6,040 nt of DNA from NCBI GenBank assembly GCA_937983495.1, contig CALKAA010000020.1:1-6040 (forward strand), read 5' to 3'. The position numbers and the translations under genes are program-made. The stretch comes from an uncultured Gemmobacter sp. (lineage in GTDB: Bacteria; Pseudomonadota; Alphaproteobacteria; Rhodobacterales; Rhodobacteraceae). Of the stretch, positions 1 to 5,637 are shown piece by piece (the first letter of the stretch is position 1; the number at the start of each line of letters is the position of its first letter). Under the pieces are notes generated by a model that saw nothing but the letters and a program-made list of their open reading frames with translations, was not told where the DNA came from and ran no database searches.

Positions 1-1
1 C

Positions 2-188
2 GAGATTTTCCTCAATGGCTCTATCGTCTTGCTGGTCGGCTCCTTCCTGATCGGGCGATTTCATGTGGCTGCGTGCCTATTGCCCGCAGGCCTGCTATGC
101 TGCCGGGCCGGGGCCGTTCCGCTATCTGCTCTATAAGGATGTGAACCGCCACGCCAAGCTGCGCGGGCCGGGGGCCTTTGGGCGATGA
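2..188 (+). pseudogene. 3' end of an unidentified gene with an apparent frameshift
   Basis: Only the last ~60 codons are in the window, and I do not recognise the family. From base 2 to about 55 one frame reads EIFLNGSIVLLVGSFLIG, a hydrophobic stretch with G/C at most third codon positions. From about 57 the next frame reads DFMWLRAYCPQACYAAG and continues, Arg/Lys-rich near its end, to TGA at 186-188, again with strongly G/C third positions. Before the junction the downstream frame has a TGA at 48-50. After it the upstream frame stops at TAA 134-136. Removing one G from the GGG at 53-55 joins them as ...FLIGDFMWL..., so a +1 homopolymer insertion is the simplest explanation. It could be a real mutation or a sequencing error. 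The stop overlaps the allA start (ATGA at 185-188), so the gene is probably in the same transcript. A hydrophobic segment followed by a basic tail fits a membrane protein, but that is a guess. A genuine end of one gene plus a tiny separate ORF is less likely. Confidence 0.55.
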
Positions 189-670
189 GCCTGATCCGCC
201 CAGAACCCCTCACAGCCGAGGCCTTCGCCCCCTTCGGCGATGTGCTGGAGGCCACGGGCGAGTTTCGCCTGATCAATGCGGGCTTCTGCCAGCGCCACCA
301 TGACCGTGCGCGGCTGGATTTCGGGCCGGAGGGGCGGGCGGGGCTCTCGATCTTCAAGGCCATTCCCCGCGCGCTGCCCTACGAGTTCGATCTGGTGGAG
401 CGCCACCCGGAGGGCAGCCAGGCCTTTGTGCCGATGAGCGCCGACCCGTTCCTGATCATTGTGGCCCCGGATGAGGGCGGGCGGCCCGGTCGCCCGCGCG
501 CTTTTCTCTCGGATGGCACGCAAGCCATCAATTTCCATCGTGGCACCTGGCATGGCGTGCTGACCCCCTTGCAGGCACCGGGCCTGTTTGCGGTCATCGA
601 CCGTATCGGCCCCACCCCCAATCTGGAGGAGCATCGCTACGCCGAGCCCTTCACGATCCCCGCGGACTAA
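185..670 (+). CDS. allA: Ureidoglycolate lyase
   Basis: This 161-residue protein matches the usual AllA length of about 160. By family knowledge it splits (S)-ureidoglycolate into glyoxylate and urea, the last ureide step of urate/allantoin degradation in the cytoplasm. Visible family landmarks are the N-terminal AFAPFGDV (residues 13-20), ERHPEGSQAFVPM (72-84), the cupin-like core segment INFHRGTWHGVL (115-126) with two conserved histidines, and VIDRIG near 137-142. These line up well with the E. coli enzyme as I remember it (ERHPLGTQAFIPM, NYHRNVWHH). The ATG overlaps the stop of the preceding frame as ATGA. No strong Shine-Dalgarno is seen, only G-rich sequence around 166-174, so translation is probably coupled to the upstream gene. 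An NCS2 permease follows 87 bp downstream and supports a purine-catabolic cluster. The gene looks intact. Assignment to the AllA family is firm. Confidence 0.94.
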   Translation: MSLIRPEPLTAEAFAPFGDVLEATGEFRLINAGFCQRHHDRARLDFGPEGRAGLSIFKAIPRALPYEFDLVERHPEGSQAFVPMSADPFLIIVAPDEGGRPGRPRAFLSDGTQAINFHRGTWHGVLTPLQAPGLFAVIDRIGPTPNLEEHRYAEPFTIPAD

Positions 671-681
671 GCCCCGCGGGG
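658..681 (+). terminator. GC-rich hairpin at the end of allA (possible weak terminator)
   Basis: CCCCGCGG at 658-665 pairs perfectly with CCGCGGGG at 674-681 across an 8-base loop that contains the allA stop codon. The hairpin is followed by TCTAACC rather than a T run. It may act as a leaky terminator or as an mRNA-stabilising structure between allA and the permease. High local GC makes chance formation possible. Confidence 0.35.
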
Positions 682-743
682 TCTAACCGGACCGCGACCT
701 TCGGGGGAGGCGCGGAGACGGCGCGAAAATCAAAATCCCCCGC

Positions 744-752
744 AGGAAAGGG
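744..752 (+). promoter_or_regulatory. Ribosome binding site of the NCS2 permease
   Basis: AGGAAAGGG lies 5 bases before the ATG at 758 and fixes this start. No in-frame alternative with a better site is seen. No convincing sigma-70 promoter is visible in the 87-bp gap before it. Confidence 0.7.
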
Positions 753-757
753 ACGCT

Positions 758-2239
758 ATGGCCACCTCACAGGTGCATCCGGTAGATGAGATTCTGCCGC
801 CTCAAAAACTCTTTACGCTCGGCTTGCAGCATGTGCTGGTGATGTATGCGGGTGCCGTTGCGGTGCCGCTGATCATTGGGCGAGCCTTGAAGCTGGACCC
901 GGCCGATGTGGCCTTTCTCATCTCGGCCGATCTGTTTGTGTGCGGGGTTGTGACCCTGATCCAGTCACTGGGCGCGACGCAATGGTTTGGCATCAGGCTG
1001 CCGGTGATGATGGGGGTAACCTTTGCCGCCGTCGGGCCGATGGTGGCCATGGCCAATGCCCAGGGCGGGGCCGAGGGCGCGCGGGCGATCTTTGGCGCGA
1101 TCATCGCCGCTGGGGTGATCTCCATGCTGATTGCGCCGGTGATGTCGAAACTCTTGCGTTTCTTTCCGCCGGTGGTGACGGGCACCATCATTCTGGTGAT
1201 CGGGGTCAGCCTGATGCGCATTGGCATCAACTGGATCTTCGGCACCCCGGTTGGCCCTACCGCGCCGATGATCGTGGACCCGGCCCACGCCGAATGGCTG
1301 AAAACCGCGACTGAAGGGGCTGTGGCCGCCGGTCTGCCGCCCGCGCCCGAGAAACTCGCTGTGGCGGCCAGCCTGAAGAACCCCGCTTATGCGCCCTTGG
1401 GCAATGTCGCCGTGTCGGCCATTGTGCTGGTTTCCATCCTGCTGATTGCGCGCTTCGCCAAGGGGTTCATCGCCAATATCTCGGTGCTGATGGGAATTGT
1501 GATCGGCTGCATCGTCGCCATCGCCATTGGCGCGATGAATTTCGACAAGGTCGGCGAGGCCGGATATTTCGCCCTGATCACGCCGTTCCATTTCGGCATG
1601 CCAACCTTTGATCTGGTGATGATCATCACCATGGTCTTGGTGATGATCGTGGTGATGATCGAATCCACTGGCATGTTTCTGGCGCTTGGCGACATGACGG
1701 GCAAACGGGTGGATCAGCCCGCACTCTCGGCAGGCCTGCGCACCGATGGGCTGGGCACGCTGATTGGCGGTATTTTCAACACCTTCCCCTATACCTCGTT
1801 CAGCCAGAATGTCGGGCTGGTGGGGGTGACCGGCATCAAGAGCCGCTTCGTCTGCGTTGCGGGTGGGGTGATCCTGATCGTGCTGGGGCTGATCCCCAAG
1901 ATGGGGGCTTTGGTCGAATCCATCCCGACCATGGTTCTGGGGGGTGCAGGGCTTGTGATGTTCGGCATGGTGGCGGCGACGGGTGTGCGCATCCTTGCGG
2001 GCGTCAATTTCACCAGCAATCGCAACAACCTGTTCATCGTGGCGGTGAGCCTTGGTTTCGGGATGATCCCGCTGATCGCGCCGAATTTCAAACAATGGAT
2101 GTGGCATGACCTGCATCCGTTGATCGAAAGCGGTATCCTGCTGGCCTCGATTGCCGCTGTAGTGCTGAACGCTTTCTTCAATGGGGCCTCGGGCAGCATC
2201 GAGGAGGCAAAAGCGGCGGCCAGTCAGGCCGATCACTGA
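758..2239 (+). CDS. NCS2/NAT family purine (urate or xanthine) permease
   Basis: This 493-residue integral membrane protein of the nucleobase:cation symporter-2 (NAT/NCAT) family probably imports a purine together with protons across the inner membrane. Family features are the QH motif in the first helix (Gln24-His25 in LGLQHVLVMYAG), PVMMGVTFAAVGP (82-94), the conserved acidic residue of helix 8 (Glu302 in IESTGMFLALGDMTGKR), and the NAT signature QNVGLVGVTG at 350-359. Family knowledge says Q at the first signature position is typical of xanthine/urate carriers, while uracil permeases have E there. About a dozen hydrophobic segments run through the protein. A less hydrophobic region at about 163-215, rich in Pro and Ala, probably forms an extended loop. 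The adjacent allA makes urate the most attractive substrate, with xanthine the main alternative. The choice between them is inference, so no symbol is given. A clear intrinsic terminator follows the stop, so this gene ends the purine block. Confidence 0.92.
   Translation: MATSQVHPVDEILPPQKLFTLGLQHVLVMYAGAVAVPLIIGRALKLDPADVAFLISADLFVCGVVTLIQSLGATQWFGIRLPVMMGVTFAAVGPMVAMANAQGGAEGARAIFGAIIAAGVISMLIAPVMSKLLRFFPPVVTGTIILVIGVSLMRIGINWIFGTPVGPTAPMIVDPAHAEWLKTATEGAVAAGLPPAPEKLAVAASLKNPAYAPLGNVAVSAIVLVSILLIARFAKGFIANISVLMGIVIGCIVAIAIGAMNFDKVGEAGYFALITPFHFGMPTFDLVMIITMVLVMIVVMIESTGMFLALGDMTGKRVDQPALSAGLRTDGLGTLIGGIFNTFPYTSFSQNVGLVGVTGIKSRFVCVAGGVILIVLGLIPKMGALVESIPTMVLGGAGLVMFGMVAATGVRILAGVNFTSNRNNLFIVAVSLGFGMIPLIAPNFKQWMWHDLHPLIESGILLASIAAVVLNAFFNGASGSIEEAKAAASQADH
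1615..1660 (+). repeat. Cluster of GGTGATGATC repeats and palindrome inside the permease gene
   Basis: GGTGATGATC occurs at 1615-1624, 1639-1648 and 1651-1660, and its inverse GATCATCACC at 1621-1630. Bases 1615-1630 form a perfect 16-bp palindrome. The stretch encodes the Val/Met/Ile-rich helix just before Glu302, so repeated hydrophobic codons are the likely cause. It is a real sequence pattern but probably not a functional element. Confidence 0.5.
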
Positions 2240-2255
2240 ACGCGACATGCGCTGT

Positions 2256-2285
2256 CGCCCCCGGCCTTGCCGCCGGGGGCGTTTT
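2256..2285 (+). terminator. Rho-independent terminator after the NCS2 permease
   Basis: CGCCCCCGGC at 2256-2265 pairs perfectly with GCCGGGGGCG at 2272-2281, with a 6-base loop, followed directly by TTTT at 2282-2285. It starts 16 bases after the permease stop. It ends only 17 bases before the next start codon, leaving no room for a separate promoter after it. Confidence 0.85.
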
Positions 2286-2292
2286 CATGTTC

Positions 2293-2300
2293 GGGTAGGT
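2293..2300 (+). promoter_or_regulatory. Ribosome binding site deciding the kinase start
   Basis: GGGTAGGT sits 2 bases before the ATG at 2303 (AGGT core at 2297-2300), close but usable. It favours this ATG over the in-frame TTG at 2267, which lies inside the terminator loop and has no ribosome binding site. Confidence 0.5.
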
Positions 2301-2302
2301 GC

Positions 2303-3298
2303 ATGACCGATGATCCGCTTGGCGAGCTGCTCAGCCATCCCGCCCCCGCCCTGACCGAGGCTGAAAGCCTGGACCTGCTGCGCCGCCACTGGGGGTTTGG
2401 CGGGGAGCTGCTGCGCCTGACCTCCGAGCGTGACCTGAACTGGCGCGTCACCGCGCCTGCCGGGCGCTTTGTGCTGAAATTCGCCAATGAGGCCGAAGAC
2501 CCGGCGATCACCGATTTTCAAACCCGCGCGCTGCTGCATATCGCCGCGCGCGCCCCCGATCTGCCGGTGCCACGCGTGGTGCCCAGCCTTGACGGGCTGG
2601 CCGAGGTGGTGCTGCCCTCGGGCGGGCGGATGCGGCTGCTCAGTTGGGTGGAGGGCAAGCCCCTGCACGAGGCCCCGCCCGGCCCGGCGCTGTGGCACAG
2701 CCTTGGCACCATGTCGGCCCGGCTGACCTGCGCGCTGGAGGGCTATGTCCACCGGGCAGCCGATCATGTGCTGCAATGGGACGTGAAACAGGCCGCCGGC
2801 CTGCGCCCCCTGTTGCCTGATGTGACCGACCCAGAGCTGCGGGCGCGCTGCGCCGGTTGGCTCGATTGGTTCGATGCCAACCGGGCGCGGCTGGACGCTG
2901 TGCCGTGGCAGGTGGTTCATGCTGATCTCAACCCCTATAACGTGTTGGTTTCGCCCAATGATCCGGCGCAGGTCAGCGGTGTGCTGGATTTCGGTGATAT
3001 GGTGCGCACGCCGCGCGTCTGTGATCTGGCGGTGGCGGCGGCCTATCATGTGCGACCGGGCATTGGCACAGGCCCCGAGGTGCTGGCGGCCATGCGCGCG
3101 GGCTGGGAAAGCGTGATGCCGCTGCTGGCGGAGGAGGCCGCGCTGCTGCCCGGCCTCACCGCCTTGCGTATGGTCACCACCATGGCAATTGCCAGCCACC
3201 GCGCCGCGCGCTGGCCCGACAACGCGCCCTATATCCTGCGCAACTTGCCCTCGGCCCGGGCGGGGTTGCTGTCTTTCCCTTCTCCCGAGGAGGTCTGA
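2303..3298 (+). CDS. APH-family phosphotransferase, hydroxylysine kinase-like
   Basis: This 331-residue cytoplasmic small-molecule kinase has the aminoglycoside phosphotransferase fold. An N-terminal lobe shows SERDLNWRV (41-49) and FVLKFANEAED (56-66), whose Lys59 is the likely ATP-phosphate lysine. The hinge region is MRLLSWVEGKPL (110-121). The C-lobe carries the catalytic motif VVHADLNPYNVLV (204-216), with Asp208 the probable base and Asn213 a metal ligand, followed by VLDFGDM (227-233) with metal-binding Asp229. The SERDLNW segment and the class III aminotransferase-like partner point to the hydroxylysine kinase (HYKK/AGPHD1) branch rather than antibiotic resistance. The likely reaction is phosphorylation of the hydroxyl of an amino alcohol such as 5-hydroxylysine, ethanolamine or a relative; the substrate is inferred, not seen. 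The stop lies 3 bases before the next start, so the two genes are co-translated. A longer form starting from TTG at 2267 is unlikely. Choline or homoserine kinase relatives are alternatives. Confidence 0.85.
   Translation: MTDDPLGELLSHPAPALTEAESLDLLRRHWGFGGELLRLTSERDLNWRVTAPAGRFVLKFANEAEDPAITDFQTRALLHIAARAPDLPVPRVVPSLDGLAEVVLPSGGRMRLLSWVEGKPLHEAPPGPALWHSLGTMSARLTCALEGYVHRAADHVLQWDVKQAAGLRPLLPDVTDPELRARCAGWLDWFDANRARLDAVPWQVVHADLNPYNVLVSPNDPAQVSGVLDFGDMVRTPRVCDLAVAAAYHVRPGIGTGPEVLAAMRAGWESVMPLLAEEAALLPGLTALRMVTTMAIASHRAARWPDNAPYILRNLPSARAGLLSFPSPEEV
3287..3294 (+). promoter_or_regulatory. Ribosome binding site of the phospho-lyase inside the kinase 3' end
   Basis: GAGGAGGT lies within the last codons of the kinase gene, 7 bases before the ATG at 3302. 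It is a near-perfect anti-16S match. It supports this start over the in-frame ATG at 3317 and indicates strong, coupled translation. Confidence 0.85.
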
Positions 3299-3301
3299 GC
3301 C

Positions 3302-4579
3302 ATGCGCCGCGACACCATGCCCAATGCCTTCCGCCCCGGCGCGGTGGCGCTGCCACCAGATCAGGAAGCGCTGGTCGCCCGGCGTCAGGCCGCGCTCGGC
3401 CCGGCCTATCGGCTGTTCTATCAGCGTCCCTTGCATCTGGTGCGGGGCGAGGGCGTGTGGCTCTATGATGCCGAGGGCAAGGCTTACTTGGATACCTATA
3501 ACAATGTGGCGTCCTGCGGCCATTGCCACCCCAAGATCGTGGCCGCCATGGCCGATCAGGCGGCGGTTTTTGCCAGCCATACCCGCTATTTGCACGATGG
3601 CGTGCTGCGTCTGGCCGAGCGTTTGCTGGCGACGCTGCCGAGCGAGATCGGCCATATGATGTTCACCTGCACCGGGTCGGAGGCCAATGATCTTGCGATC
3701 CGCATTGCGCGTGCGGCAACGGGGGGCACGGGTATCATCGTGACCGAGAACGCCTATCACGGCGTCACGGCGGCCGTGGCAGAGTTTTCGCCCTCGCTGG
3801 GGCCGGGTGTGCCTTTGGGGGCGCATGTGCGGGTGGTGCCCGCGCCGATGGGGCGCGATTTCGGGGCCGATGTACAGGCGGCGATCGACGATCTTCAGCG
3901 CCATGGCATCCAGCCTGCGGTGCTGATCGCGGATACGGTGTTTTCCTCGGATGGGGTGATCGTCGATCCCACGGTGCTTGCGCCCGCCGTGGCGGCAATT
4001 CGCGCGGCGGGCGGGTTGTTCATCGCCGATGAGGTGCAGCCGGGTTTTGGCCGTTTGGGCCATGGCATGTGGGGTTTTACCCGGCATGGCGTGGTGCCGG
4101 ATCTGGTCTCGATGGGCAAGCCGATGGGCAATGGTTATCCCCTCGCGGGCCTTGCGCTGCGCCCCGAGGTGATCGCGCGGTTTGGTGCCGAGGCGCGCTA
4201 TTTCAACACTTTCGGCGGCAATGCGGTGGCGGCGGCGGTCGGAAATGCGGTGCTGGACGTGATCGAGGGCGAGGGCCTGATCGAGAACGCCGCCCGTGTG
4301 GGGGCGGCCTTTGCCACGGGATTGCGCGATTTGGCCAGTCGTCACGCCGCCTTGGGCGAACTGCGCGCCGAGGGGTTATTTCTGGGGCAAGACATCGTGA
4401 CGGATGGCGCGCCCGATGCCGCGCTGGCGGGGCGCATCGTCAACCGCCTGCGCGAAGACGGCGTGTTGATCTCGGCCACCGGGCCCAAGGGTCATGTGCT
4501 GAAAATCCGCCCGCCCTTGACCTTCAGCCTTGAAAACGCGGACTTTTTCCTGACCCGGATGGCGCGTGCATTGGCCTAG
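3302..4579 (+). CDS. Class III PLP enzyme, amino-alcohol-phosphate phospho-lyase type
   Basis: This 425-residue fold-type I PLP enzyme is the usual length for class III aminotransferases. The cofactor pocket is visible in order: CTGSEAND (123-130) for PLP phosphate binding, AYHG (151-154), IADEVQPGFGRLG (241-253) with Asp243 facing the pyridine nitrogen, SMGKPMGNGYP (270-280) with Lys273 as the Schiff-base lysine, and NTFGGN (302-307). MGKPMGNG and KIRPPLTFSLENADFFL (401-417) resemble the human AGXT2L1/AGXT2L2 group. Those enzymes are known as ethanolamine-phosphate and 5-phosphohydroxylysine phospho-lyases, which release phosphate and ammonia to leave an aldehyde. With the kinase gene 3 bp upstream, a kinase-then-lyase pathway is the best reading. 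A true omega-amino acid transaminase remains possible. The stop TAG (4577-4579) overlaps the convergent GAPDH-like gene's stop in CTAG, so no terminator separates the two. Confidence 0.88.
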   Translation: MRRDTMPNAFRPGAVALPPDQEALVARRQAALGPAYRLFYQRPLHLVRGEGVWLYDAEGKAYLDTYNNVASCGHCHPKIVAAMADQAAVFASHTRYLHDGVLRLAERLLATLPSEIGHMMFTCTGSEANDLAIRIARAATGGTGIIVTENAYHGVTAAVAEFSPSLGPGVPLGAHVRVVPAPMGRDFGADVQAAIDDLQRHGIQPAVLIADTVFSSDGVIVDPTVLAPAVAAIRAAGGLFIADEVQPGFGRLGHGMWGFTRHGVVPDLVSMGKPMGNGYPLAGLALRPEVIARFGAEARYFNTFGGNAVAAAVGNAVLDVIEGEGLIENAARVGAAFATGLRDLASRHAALGELRAEGLFLGQDIVTDGAPDAALAGRIVNRLREDGVLISATGPKGHVLKIRPPLTFSLENADFFLTRMARALA

Positions 4580-5544
4580 GCCATGCGCTGCGCAACATCC
4601 AGCATCCGGTTGGAAAAGCCCCATTCATTGTCATACCAGCCAAAGACCCGCAGCATGCCGCCCTTGGTCACGCGGGTTTCCGGGCAGGCCATCACAATGC
4701 TTTCGGGCCTTGCGCGCAGATCGGTGGAAACCAGCGCCCGGTCGGTCGCGCCAATCACCCCGCCCGCCGCGCGAAAGGCTGCGTTCACCGCCTCTGCCGT
4801 GGCCGGCCGTTCCGTCATCACACACAGATCCACCGCTGAGACACTGGCCGTGGGCACCCGCACCGCCGATCCCTCCAGCCGCCCGGCCAGATCGGGCAAT
4901 ACCTGATCCAGCAATCGCTGCGCCGAGGTGGTGGTGGGCACCATGCTCAGCGCGGCAGCGCGTGAGCGGGCGAAATCGGCGGCGGGCGCATCCACTGTGG
5001 GCTGGCTGCCGGTATAGCAATGGATCGTGGTCATCGAGCCGGTCACGATCCCCCATTCCGCATGGATCAGCCGCGCCAGCGGTGCCAGCGCGTTGGTGGT
5101 GCAAGAGGCATTGGAAACAAGGACTTGGTCACGCAGCAGGTGATCATTGGCCCCCAGAACCATCGTCAGATCAGCCGCCTTGGAGGGGCCGGAGATCAGC
5201 ACCCGGCGCGCGCCTGCGTGCAAACCGCGCTCGGCCACTTCGCGCGCATCGGCGCGACCGGTGCATTCCATCACCAGATCGGTGCCGCGCAGATCGAGCA
5301 TCGAAAGATCGGCGGTGCGATGCAGCGGAATGGCCGTACCATTCACCACCAAAGCGCCGTCCGTCAGGCTGACCTTGCCGGGGAAGGGGCCAAAAACACT
5401 GTCATATTCAAAGAGATAGGCGCACATCTCGGCGGTTGCGATGTCATTGATGCCAGTGACGGTCATGCCAGGGGCCGCACCGCATGCCCAGGCCCGCAGC
5501 ACCGAACGCCCAATTCGCCCAAACCCGTTGATGAAGACGCGCAT
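4576..5544 (-). CDS. gap: Divergent type I glyceraldehyde-3-phosphate dehydrogenase paralogue
   Basis: This 322-residue protein is about 10 residues shorter than typical GAPDH. An NAD-binding Rossmann start is seen in INGFGRIGR (5-13) with the ribose-binding Asp34 in GINDIAT. The catalytic domain has SNASCTTN (144-151) with nucleophile Cys148, and MTTIHCYT (171-178) with His175. AVRVPTASVSAVDL (227-240) and WYDNEWGFSNRMLD (303-316) are also family-typical. The expected reaction is NAD-linked, phosphate-dependent oxidation of glyceraldehyde-3-phosphate in the cytoplasm. Departures from the classical enzyme include PTTTSAQ (203-209) where PSSTGAA is usual in the phosphate-binding loop, and SRAAALS where GRxA(S/A)xN is usual. 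Some C-terminal features (RPESIVMACPETRV, 279-292) also recall erythrose-4-phosphate dehydrogenase, so the substrate could differ. Start ATG is supported by a strong ribosome binding site. It is probably a secondary GAPDH of the genome, since no glycolytic or Calvin-cycle neighbours are seen. Confidence 0.88.
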   Translation of the reverse strand: MRVFINGFGRIGRSVLRAWACGAAPGMTVTGINDIATAEMCAYLFEYDSVFGPFPGKVSLTDGALVVNGTAIPLHRTADLSMLDLRGTDLVMECTGRADAREVAERGLHAGARRVLISGPSKAADLTMVLGANDHLLRDQVLVSNASCTTNALAPLARLIHAEWGIVTGSMTTIHCYTGSQPTVDAPAADFARSRAAALSMVPTTTSAQRLLDQVLPDLAGRLEGSAVRVPTASVSAVDLCVMTERPATAEAVNAAFRAAGGVIGATDRALVSTDLRARPESIVMACPETRVTKGGMLRVFGWYDNEWGFSNRMLDVAQRMA

Positions 5545-5549
5545 CGCGG

Positions 5550-5557
5550 CCCCTCCT
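5550..5557 (-). promoter_or_regulatory. Strong ribosome binding site of the GAPDH-like gene
   Basis: Read on the minus strand, AGGAGGGG lies 5 bases before the ATG at 5544. This near-ideal site fixes the start codon and suggests efficient translation. Confidence 0.85.
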
Positions 5558-5617
5558 GTCGCTCATGGCGGCAGGATGAACACTGCATGAGGGGCGAAGC
5601 AACTGATTTCTTTCAAT

Positions 5618-5637
5618 AAATTGTGCGGTTACAATTT
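5618..5637. promoter_or_regulatory. Perfect dyad upstream of the GAPDH-like gene (candidate operator)
   Basis: The sequence is AAATTGT-N6-ACAATTT: two perfect 7-base arms (5618-5624 and 5631-5637) around GCGGTT. It lies in an AT-rich patch between the DUF1513 stop, which it touches, and the GAPDH-like start 74 bp away on the minus strand. Arm length and spacing fit a dimeric regulator site. A weak hairpin for DUF1513 mRNA is the alternative, but no T run follows on the minus strand. No convincing -35/-10 pair was found nearby. Function is inferred. Confidence 0.4.

Noticed and set aside
1615..1660. 16-bp palindrome and repeated GGTGATGATC as a possible operator or recombination site
   Set aside because: It lies inside a conserved transmembrane helix and is explained by repeated Val-Met-Ile codons. 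It is kept only as a described repeat.
965..2248. A 427-codon minus-strand open frame antisense to the NCS2 permease
   Set aside because: It is His/Asp/Gln-rich and low in complexity, created by reading the complement of hydrophobic codons. The + strand permease has full family motifs.
2267..2302. Extended kinase N-terminus starting at TTG 2267
   Set aside because: The TTG is inside the terminator loop and has no ribosome binding site. The ATG at 2303 has one and begins the family-like N-terminus.
2303..3298. Aminoglycoside resistance phosphotransferase
   Set aside because: The APH fold is shared by many metabolic kinases. Pairing with a phospho-lyase-type gene and the SERDLNW segment favour the hydroxylysine kinase branch.
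2285..4345. A 686-codon open frame on the minus strand antisense to the kinase and phospho-lyase
   Set aside because: It is rich in His, Arg, Gly and Gln, shows no recognisable family, and spans two clearly real genes. It is a by-product of strong G/C third-position bias.
4566..5372. Plus-strand open frame of 268 codons opposite the GAPDH-like gene
   Set aside because: It is Pro/Arg/Ser-rich with no family resemblance, and the minus-strand frame carries all GAPDH catalytic motifs.
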